The notes under the pieces were generated by a model. That model was not told the DNA's origin. It ran no database searches and saw only the letters and a program-made list of their open reading frames with translations. Source: Desulfobacteraceae bacterium (GTDB taxonomy: Bacteria; Desulfobacterota; Desulfobacteria; Desulfobacterales; Desulfobacteraceae). Taken from it: a DNA stretch of 5,196 nucleotides. Location: the NCBI GenBank assembly GCA_030638935.1, contig DAOWDR010000313.1:1-5196 (forward strand). The letters run 5' to 3'. The position numbers were made by a program, and so were the translations under genes. The first letter of the stretch is position 1. Each line of letters starts with the position of its first letter. Positions 1-5,196 of the stretch are shown one piece after another.

Positions 1-36
1 AGGAAGGGTTTCAAGGTTTTTGTTGACGCCCTTTGA
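1..36 (+). CDS. Possible C-terminal tail of a convergent gene (partial)
   Basis: Plus-strand frame 1 reads RKGFKVFVDAL and ends at TGA 34-36, inside the hairpin at 31-48. Eleven codons are too few to prove a gene or name a family. The next frame is also open, to about position 98, so this choice is not unique. In favour: the transporter is the last minus-strand gene here, and no minus-strand ORF of useful length begins in 1-74. This is a guess about the neighbouring gene. Confidence 0.18.
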   Translation, partial: RKGFKVFVDAL

Positions 37-48
37 GCATTCTCAAAG
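31..48. repeat. Perfect 7-bp hairpin downstream of the pump gene (possible terminator)
   Basis: CTTTGAG (31-37) and CTCAAAG (42-48) are exact inverted repeats around a 4-nt loop, 27 bp past the transporter stop codon. The position suits an operon end or a shared terminator between convergent genes. However, neither strand has a T-run after the stem, and the stem has only three G-C pairs. A classic intrinsic terminator is therefore not well supported. Confidence 0.35.
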
Positions 49-74
49 TAATAGTGTGTCCGTTTTCAAATGCC

Positions 75-3000
75 CTAGGCCTTGTTGGAGTCTTTAAATT
101 GGTTTTTATACACGGCATAATAGGTTACGGGTATGACCAGAAGGGTAAACAGGGTGGAGGCAAAGAGACCGAAAATCAGGGCCCAGGCCAGGCCTGAAAA
201 GACCGGGTCAAATATGATGGGAAATGCGCCAATGGCTGTTGTGAGGGCAGTCAGGAGAATAGGCCGCATTCGTACCACCCCGCTTTCCAGGATGGCTTCC
301 TTAAGAGTCGACCCTTGTTTTACGGCTTCCTGGATAAACTCAATCAAGACCAGGGAATTTCTGATGACAATGCCGCCCAGGGCGATCATCCCGATCATAC
401 TGGTGGCCGTGAAAAATATGGGGTTGTTAAACCCTCCCACTGGGGTGGTAAAAAGGTTAAGGATAAAAAATCCCGGCATGATTCCCAGAATGGTAAGGGG
501 GATGGCCATCATTATGAGCATGGGCATGAAATAGGAACCGGTATTGATGACCAGAATAAAGTAAATTCCCAGAAGGGCTGCGGCAAAGGCCAGGCCCATG
601 TCCCTGAAAACCCTGAGGGTGATCTTCCATTCGCCTTCCCCGGCCCAGTTTACCTTTATCCCCTCTTCAAAGGGAACCTGTTTCAACCTGCTTTTTATGT
701 CCAGCACTGCTTCTCCAGGGGCCTGGCCTGCCATTTCTCCCAGCACATAGACCACAGGCTCCAGGTTTTTATGATAAATGGGGGTTCTATTTGTTTTTTC
801 AACCACTTGTGCCAGTTCGGCCAAAGGAATCATGGCACCATTTTCCGACCGGATGGGGAGGTTGGCAATGGAGACCATGTCAGACCGTTTTTCCCGGGGC
901 AGTATCACCTTTATCCACAGGGGATTGCGCTCGCGATCCAGGTGGAGGCTTGCCGGAGTGGTGCCGCCAACTGCCGTATCCAGGGTATCCAAAATGGTTT
1001 TGGTGTCAATTCCGTGGAGGGCTGCCTTTTCTCTGTCCACCACAATATCCATGCGTTGGCTTGGGGCCTCGGCCATTACCTGGATGTCTGTGACAAAGGG
1101 TTCTTTTTCCATTATTGCTTTTACCTTTTGGGCGCTTTCCAGAAGTGTCTCATAGGGGGTGTCATAGGACCCATACACCTCGGCCACCAGGGTGGAAAGC
1201 ACAGGCGGCCCCGGCGGGACTTCAACCAACTGGATGTCGGCATGGTTTTCCCTGGCAATGGCTGTAAGATCCTTGCGAAGCCTCAGTAAAATGGCATGGC
1301 TTTGCTGCTCTCTTTCGGACTTATGGGCCAGGTTGACCCGGATATCGGCCAAATGGCTGCCCCTGCGGATAAAATAATGACGGACCATTCCGTTGAAATC
1401 CATGGGGGAGGCGATGCCGGTAAAGGAGACAAAATTGGTGACTTCGTTGACCGTCTGAAGATAGGCCTCAAATTTTTTCACCACCTGGTCTGTCTGTTCA
1501 AGGGAAGATCCCTCGGCCAGGTCAAGGACGATCTGAAATTCGTTTTTATTGTCAAAGGGGAGTAGTTTTAAGGGCACCAGGCGAAAGACTCCCAGGGCGC
1601 AGGACCCTGCCAGAAGTATCAATACCAGGCAGAGAAGCCCTATCCGCATGGATTTTTTATCCAGAAAAGGATTGAGGATATACCGGTAGAGCCTGGGCCC
1701 AAAGCCCTGGGAAGAGTTCTGTTTTTTTTGTTTTTCCTTTTTGTTTTTTAGAAGGTGGTAGGAGACCCAGGGCACAATGGTCAGGGCGCAAACCGTTGAA
1801 AAGGTCACGGTCAGGGGGACATTAACGGCCATGGGCGCCATATAGGGTCCCATCATGCCGGTGATGAAAAAAAGCGGGGTAAAACAGACAATGATGGCAA
1901 TTGTGGACATGATCACCGGCGGCAAAACTTCTGTAACGGCAAAGAGGGTGGCCTTAAAGGGGTCCAGGACACCGGCCTTTATATGGCGTTGGATATTGTC
2001 CACATTGGTGATGGGGTCATCCACCACCAGCCCCAGGGAAAGGATCAGGGCAAAAAGGGTAACACGGTTTATGGTATACCCGAACATGAAATTGACAAAC
2101 AGGGCCAGGGAAAAGGAAATGGGCACGGCCAGTGCCACCACCACGGCCTCCCGCCAGCCAAGGGTCAGGGCCAAAAGGATGACCACCGAAGCAATGGCAA
2201 AACCTAAAGAGCTTAGGAGTTCATTCACCTTGCCATGGGCAGTCTCCCCATAGTTCCGGGTTATCTCAATGTATATATCATGGGGAATTACTTTGGCTTT
2301 CATGGCCTGAACTTCGTCTAGAATATTTTGCGCTACTTTTACCGCATTGGTTCCTTTTTTCTTGGAAAAGGCGATGGTGACAGCTGGAAAGGAAACCGGT
2401 ATCTCCGGCCCCATTCCCTGCTGTTTCCGGTAAAAATTGGAAAATCCGATGCGGGTATAGGAGTGGTCCTCTTCCGACCCGTCAATGACCTTTGCCACGT
2501 CTGTAAGATAGACGGGCATACCATCCCTGCTCAATACCACCAGGGTGCGCACCTCATCAACAGATGTCAAAAAGGAGCTGGAGGTCAGGGTGATGACCCG
2601 GTTGTTTTTATTATAGGTCCCGGCCCGGGTTGAGGCATCGGCTCCCTTGAGCGCCTTGTTGATGTCCAGGATGGAGACATTGAATCCCTTCATTTTTTCA
2701 GGATCTATTTCCACCCGGATTTCCCGTTTACAGCCGCCCACAACGGCAGACCGGGAGATGTTTTCCAGCCGGGACAGTCTGGTGGCCACCTCTTCTCCCA
2801 CCCGCCGAAGTTCGTGGTCTGAATAGACAGGGGAAAAAAGGGTCAAATTGAGGATGGGCACATCATCAATTTCAATGGGTTTGATCAGCCAGTTTTCCAC
2901 AATGGGTGGAACCCGGTCCAGGTTCATCTGGATTTTGTTGTGGAGTTTTAAAATGGAATTTTCCCTGTCCTCACCCACAAAAAACCGGACCGTGATCACG

Positions 3001-3302
3001 GCCATTTCCCGGGTGGACATGGAATAGACATATTCCACCCCGTCAATTTCCCAGAGAATCTGTTCCAGGGGTGTTGCCACCAGTTTCTCGATCTCTTCCG
3101 GGGTGGCTCCCGGTGCCTGGACATAGATATCCGCCATGGGCACCACAATCTGGGGTTCTTCTTCCTTGGGGGTGATCATCACGCTGAAAACGCCCAGGCA
3201 AAGGGCTATCAGAATCAGCATGACAGAGAGCTGTGACGACAAAAACACTTCCACAATTTTTGAGAGAATTCCCTGGGGAGTATTAGTATTCAGGTCAGTC
3301 AT
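75..3302 (-). CDS. RND-family efflux transporter, inner-membrane permease subunit (AcrB-like)
   Basis: This is a complete 1075-aa proton-driven inner-membrane exporter, slightly longer than the roughly 1040 aa of AcrB. It has the duplicated RND plan. TM1 is at about 22-42, followed by a large periplasmic porter domain to about 360, and TM2-TM6 lie at about 362-517. A Lys-rich cytoplasmic loop (519-527) leads to TM7 at about 553-573, a second periplasmic domain to about 898, and TM8-TM12 at about 900-1062. The proton-relay pair is Asp428-Asp429 in GLVVDDP (TM4). Arg1011 and Thr1018 in RMRPILLT match AcrB R971 and T978, but the TM10 Lys position is Arg981 (IVIRNS). The N-terminal TPKEEEP and PGATPEEIE wording fits RND permeases. 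CzcA/CusA-type metal pumps are less likely, because I do not see their TM4 or TM10 signatures. The start is the first ATG, 6 bp after the adaptor stop. It has a weak AGGA at 3315-3318, 12 nt away, so translation may be coupled to the adaptor. The substrate is unknown. Confidence 0.96.
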   Translation of the reverse strand: MTDLNTNTPQGILSKIVEVFLSSQLSVMLILIALCLGVFSVMITPKEEEPQIVVPMADIYVQAPGATPEEIEKLVATPLEQILWEIDGVEYVYSMSTREMAVITVRFFVGEDRENSILKLHNKIQMNLDRVPPIVENWLIKPIEIDDVPILNLTLFSPVYSDHELRRVGEEVATRLSRLENISRSAVVGGCKREIRVEIDPEKMKGFNVSILDINKALKGADASTRAGTYNKNNRVITLTSSSFLTSVDEVRTLVVLSRDGMPVYLTDVAKVIDGSEEDHSYTRIGFSNFYRKQQGMGPEIPVSFPAVTIAFSKKKGTNAVKVAQNILDEVQAMKAKVIPHDIYIEITRNYGETAHGKVNELLSSLGFAIASVVILLALTLGWREAVVVALAVPISFSLALFVNFMFGYTINRVTLFALILSLGLVVDDPITNVDNIQRHIKAGVLDPFKATLFAVTEVLPPVIMSTIAIIVCFTPLFFITGMMGPYMAPMAVNVPLTVTFSTVCALTIVPWVSYHLLKNKKEKQKKQNSSQGFGPRLYRYILNPFLDKKSMRIGLLCLVLILLAGSCALGVFRLVPLKLLPFDNKNEFQIVLDLAEGSSLEQTDQVVKKFEAYLQTVNEVTNFVSFTGIASPMDFNGMVRHYFIRRGSHLADIRVNLAHKSEREQQSHAILLRLRKDLTAIARENHADIQLVEVPPGPPVLSTLVAEVYGSYDTPYETLLESAQKVKAIMEKEPFVTDIQVMAEAPSQRMDIVVDREKAALHGIDTKTILDTLDTAVGGTTPASLHLDRERNPLWIKVILPREKRSDMVSIANLPIRSENGAMIPLAELAQVVEKTNRTPIYHKNLEPVVYVLGEMAGQAPGEAVLDIKSRLKQVPFEEGIKVNWAGEGEWKITLRVFRDMGLAFAAALLGIYFILVINTGSYFMPMLIMMAIPLTILGIMPGFFILNLFTTPVGGFNNPIFFTATSMIGMIALGGIVIRNSLVLIEFIQEAVKQGSTLKEAILESGVVRMRPILLTALTTAIGAFPIIFDPVFSGLAWALIFGLFASTLFTLLVIPVTYYAVYKNQFKDSNKA

Positions 3303-3308
3303 TTGGGT

Positions 3309-4454
3309 TTAATATCCTAGGGTTTCAGTTCCGGTCAGCCCGGAAAGGACTTCGATTTTGGGGCCAAAGGATTTTCCTGTTTTAATATAGACGGAGTGGT
3401 ACCGGGTGTCCTGATTGGCTTGGCCATTTTTGTTCCGATCATTTTGGGATTTTATGTTCACCATGTCCAGATGACCCACCCGGATTACGGCAGCCTCCGG
3501 TATTAAAAGGGTTTTTTCTGTTTCCACCGGGATGAGCAGGCGCCCGAACATGCCCGGATAAATACCCGGGGTATCGGGGAGGGCTGCCTTGACCAGAAAG
3601 GTCCGGGTATGGGGGTCTGCATAGGGGGTAATCTCTTCAATGGTGGCAACAACATTGGTCTCAAGTGTTTCAATTCCCACTTCATAGGGGTTTCCCTGGA
3701 TGATTTTTCCTATTAATCCTTCCCGGACACGGGCTTCCAGGCGCAGGGACCCGCTTGTTTGGACAATGAGCAAGGGTTTCCCCGGCATGGCCTGGTCCCC
3801 GGGATCAATGAACCGCTCCACCACCACGCCCGGGGCAGGCGCTTTGATGCTGGTATACCCCAGGGCGATCCCGGCCTCTTTTACCACCTCTTTTGCCTGG
3901 CGGATATTGGATTTGGAGGCTTGGAAGGCTTCACGGCTTTTTTCATACCTGGCCTTTGCCTGGAGAAAGACGGCCCGATCAATTTCCAGTTGCTGGGAGG
4001 TAACCACCTCTTTTTCATAGAGGGTTTTGGTCCGCATATAGGCTGCATTGGCCTGGTCCTGGCCGGCCTTGGCCTCATCAATGGCTTTTTGTGCCTGGCT
4101 TAGGGTATTGTTGGCATAGTCCAGGCCCTGTTTTGCCTGCTCAAGCCGGGTGTTGAGCTGTCTTTTATCCAGCTCAACCAGTACCTGGCCTGCTTCCACC
4201 CTGGCGCCGGGAACCACATTAATTTTTAAGGCCTGACCGCTGACCTGGGATTCGATGACCGATTCTGTCAAAGGGCGGATGGTACCCACTGCTTCATAAA
4301 TCTGGGAGATCTGCCTTGATTCAACCCTGGCCGTGTGCCGGACCAGAATGTCGCTTTGGGTGGTATCAATTGAAAACCCCGGGGGAATCCTATTGTTTTC
4401 GCAGGAGAAAACAAGGGGCAGAAAAAGAAAAATCAGAAAAAAATATTTTTTCAT
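3309..4454 (-). CDS. RND efflux periplasmic adaptor subunit (HlyD/AcrA membrane-fusion protein), probable lipoprotein
   Basis: This 381-aa adaptor should bridge the RND pump to an outer-membrane channel. Residues 1-18 look like a lipoprotein signal: MKK, a Phe/Leu-rich core, then VFSC with Cys18 as the lipidation site. Phe at -2 makes the lipobox imperfect. The first half of the lipoyl-like barrel-sandwich domain is at about 64-98 (SGQALKINVVPGARVEAGQ) and the second half at about 196-232 (SIKAPAPGVVVERFIDPGD). Between them lies an Ala/Gln/Lys/Glu-rich alpha-helical hairpin (99-195). Its tip carries Arg141, Leu145 and Thr152, matching the R-L-S channel-docking motif of AcrA with Thr for Ser. 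A beta-barrel (about 235-309) and a membrane-proximal domain (310-381) follow, the latter with a hydrophilic insert near 335-352. I chose ATG 4454 because AGGGAG lies 7 nt upstream and the signal peptide then begins with MKK. ATG 4478 would add 8 residues and overlap the regulator stop as ATGA, but has no clear ribosome-binding site. Confidence 0.93.
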   Translation of the reverse strand: MKKYFFLIFLFLPLVFSCENNRIPPGFSIDTTQSDILVRHTARVESRQISQIYEAVGTIRPLTESVIESQVSGQALKINVVPGARVEAGQVLVELDKRQLNTRLEQAKQGLDYANNTLSQAQKAIDEAKAGQDQANAAYMRTKTLYEKEVVTSQQLEIDRAVFLQAKARYEKSREAFQASKSNIRQAKEVVKEAGIALGYTSIKAPAPGVVVERFIDPGDQAMPGKPLLIVQTSGSLRLEARVREGLIGKIIQGNPYEVGIETLETNVVATIEEITPYADPHTRTFLVKAALPDTPGIYPGMFGRLLIPVETEKTLLIPEAAVIRVGHLDMVNIKSQNDRNKNGQANQDTRYHSVYIKTGKSFGPKIEVLSGLTGTETLGY

Positions 4455-4461
4455 GGTGCCA

Positions 4462-4467
4462 CTCCCT
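4462..4467 (-). promoter_or_regulatory. Ribosome binding site deciding the adaptor start
   Basis: AGGGAG on the minus strand lies 7 nt before ATG 4454. It is the only good Shine-Dalgarno match near either candidate start of the adaptor gene, and it sits downstream of the alternative ATG at 4478. It therefore favours the shorter protein. Confidence 0.7.
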
Positions 4468-4474
4468 AAAAGTG

Positions 4475-5196
4475 TCATCGATAATCTTTATAATTGATTT
4501 GGTATCTGGCAGCCTTGTAAGCATATTTGCGTACTGTGATACCAATGAGTTTAGCTGCTTTATTGATATTTCCCCTGGTGTTTTTCAGGGAATCCATGAT
4601 GATTTCTTTTTCAAGGTTTTCCACGGCCTCTTCAAGGGAGTGGGGCAGGGTTTTTGATTTTGTTCCGGTCTGGAGGGTGGCCGGCAGATGATAGGAGTGA
4701 ATAGCCCCCTCATTGCACAGGATGACGGCCCGTTCAAGGCAGTTCTCAAGCTCCCGGACATTGCCGGGCCAGTGGTATTCCATCATCATGTCAATGGCCG
4801 GGGTGGTGATCCGTTTGATCTCCTTTGAATGTTCTTTTCTGTATTTTTCAAGGAAATGGTCGGCCAGAAGGATTATGTCGGTTTTGCGCATGCGAAGGGA
4901 GGGGATGTAAATGGGAAAGACATTGAGCCTGAAATAAAGGTCATCCCTGAATTTTCCCTGGCTCACCATTTCCTCCAGGTTGGCGTTGGTGGCGGCCACA
5001 ATCCTGACATCGGATTTTATTTGTTTATACCCCCCCACCCGCTCAAATTCCTTTTCCTGGAGGACACGTAAAAGCTTGACCTGGGCGCTGGGGTCCATGT
5101 TCCCTATTTCGTCCAGGAAAATGGTGCCCTTGTTGGCTATTTCGAATTTTCCTTTTTTCTGGCGGGAGGCACCTGTGAATGCCCCCTTTTCATGGC
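4475..5196 (-). CDS. Sigma54-dependent transcriptional regulator, NifA/NtrC-type AAA+ with Fis HTH (N-terminus outside the window)
   Basis: The C-terminal 239 residues of a bacterial enhancer-binding protein are present. The reading frame is open to the right edge, so the internal ATG at 5098 is not the start. In fragment numbering, the sigma54-contacting loop GAFTGA is at residues 4-9 (nt 5168-5185) and Walker B GTIFLDEI at 23-30. Sensor I (VRIVAATN) is at 63-70, arginine-finger candidates Arg83 and Arg89 are in KFRDDLYFRLNVFPI, and sensor II WPGNVRELEN is at 142-151. A Fis-type helix-turn-helix spans about 195-233 (RGNINKAAKLIGITVRKYAY), ending in YKDYR. These parts identify an ATPase that remodels sigma54 RNA polymerase at -24/-12 promoters. 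Walker A and any sensory domain (GAF, PAS or receiver) are missing because of the window edge, so the signal is unknown. The wording resembles NifA-like regulators of Desulfobacterota, but nothing here shows a role in nitrogen fixation. The stop overlaps the alternative adaptor ATG (ATGA), which points to one operon with the pump. Confidence 0.95.
   Translation of the reverse strand, partial: HEKGAFTGASRQKKGKFEIANKGTIFLDEIGNMDPSAQVKLLRVLQEKEFERVGGYKQIKSDVRIVAATNANLEEMVSQGKFRDDLYFRLNVFPIYIPSLRMRKTDIILLADHFLEKYRKEHSKEIKRITTPAIDMMMEYHWPGNVRELENCLERAVILCNEGAIHSYHLPATLQTGTKSKTLPHSLEEAVENLEKEIIMDSLKNTRGNINKAAKLIGITVRKYAYKAARYQINYKDYR
5168..5185 (-). other. GAFTGA sigma54-contact motif within the regulator
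   Basis: The codons read GAFTGA without change, followed by S-R-Q-K-K-G-K-F-E. In enhancer-binding proteins this L1 loop contacts sigma54 during ATP hydrolysis. Its intact form suggests true sigma54 activation rather than the degenerate sigma70 type (TyrR-like) that lacks it. Confidence 0.93.

Noticed and set aside
23..51. TTGACG at 23-28 as a -35 element of a plus-strand promoter
   Set aside because: No acceptable -10 hexamer lies 16-18 bp downstream, and a plus-strand transcript from here would run antisense through the pump gene.
315..1289. A 324-codon plus-strand ORF opposite the 3' third of the transporter gene
   Set aside because: It is entirely antisense to a well-conserved RND coding region. 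Its translation is rich in Gly, His, Gln and Cys with no domain pattern, as expected from a shadow frame.
1855..2253. Plus-strand ORFs opposite the TM2-TM6 region of the transporter, including one of 132 codons
   Set aside because: The predicted peptide is Arg/Lys/Thr/Met-rich with no recognisable motif, and the opposite strand encodes the conserved TM4 DD motif.
3303..3308. Promoter or terminator between adaptor and pump genes
   Set aside because: Only 6 bp separate the genes, and no hairpin or promoter-like pair is visible around the junction.
3700..4103. Overlapping plus-strand ORFs opposite the adaptor gene
   Set aside because: They are antisense to the lipoyl and hairpin domains, lack convincing starts and show no protein-like features.
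4475..5098. Regulator as a complete 207-aa protein starting at ATG 5098
   Set aside because: The same frame is open upstream to the window edge and encodes GAFTGA and Walker B, so this ATG is internal.
1..5196. CRISPR array, tRNA/rRNA, insertion sequence or attachment site
   Set aside because: I saw no regularly spaced repeats, no structural RNA signatures and no transposase-like coding. Nearly the whole window is accounted for by three ordinary genes.

Overview
The window is one minus-strand block of three closely packed genes. In transcription order, reading from right to left, they are a sigma54-dependent (enhancer-binding) regulator cut by the right edge, a periplasmic membrane-fusion adaptor of the HlyD/AcrA type, and a complete RND inner-membrane efflux transporter. 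All the long plus-strand ORFs are antisense shadows of these genes. Base composition looks balanced between GC and AT. The wording of the regulator (GAFTGA-type AAA+ domain followed by a NifA-like Fis tail) and of the transporter (TPKEEEP near the N terminus, GLVVDDP in TM4, IVIRNS in TM10) most resembles proteins I know from sulfate-reducing or related Desulfobacterota (former Deltaproteobacteria). That assignment is an inference from memory, not from a search.

Layout: 1-74 holds only a short perfect hairpin and perhaps the last codons of a convergent gene. 75-3302 is the RND pump (1075 aa). A 6-bp gap leads to the adaptor at 3309-4454, or to 4478 if the upstream ATG is used. The regulator occupies 4475-5196 and continues out of the window. 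Its TGA stop overlaps the upstream adaptor ATG as ATGA and lies 20 bp before the better-supported adaptor start. No gene-free stretch longer than 300 bases exists.

How they work together: the adaptor and RND protein should form the inner-membrane and periplasmic parts of a proton-driven tripartite efflux pump. The outer-membrane TolC-like channel is not in the window. The tight spacing implies that the regulator is co-transcribed with the pump, so the pump may belong to a sigma54-controlled response whose promoter and sensory domain lie beyond the right edge. The substrate cannot be read from the sequence. I see no novel system here. The points worth a second look are the regulator-pump operon structure, the arginine replacing the usual TM10 lysine in the proton relay, and the divergent DNA-recognition end of the regulator.
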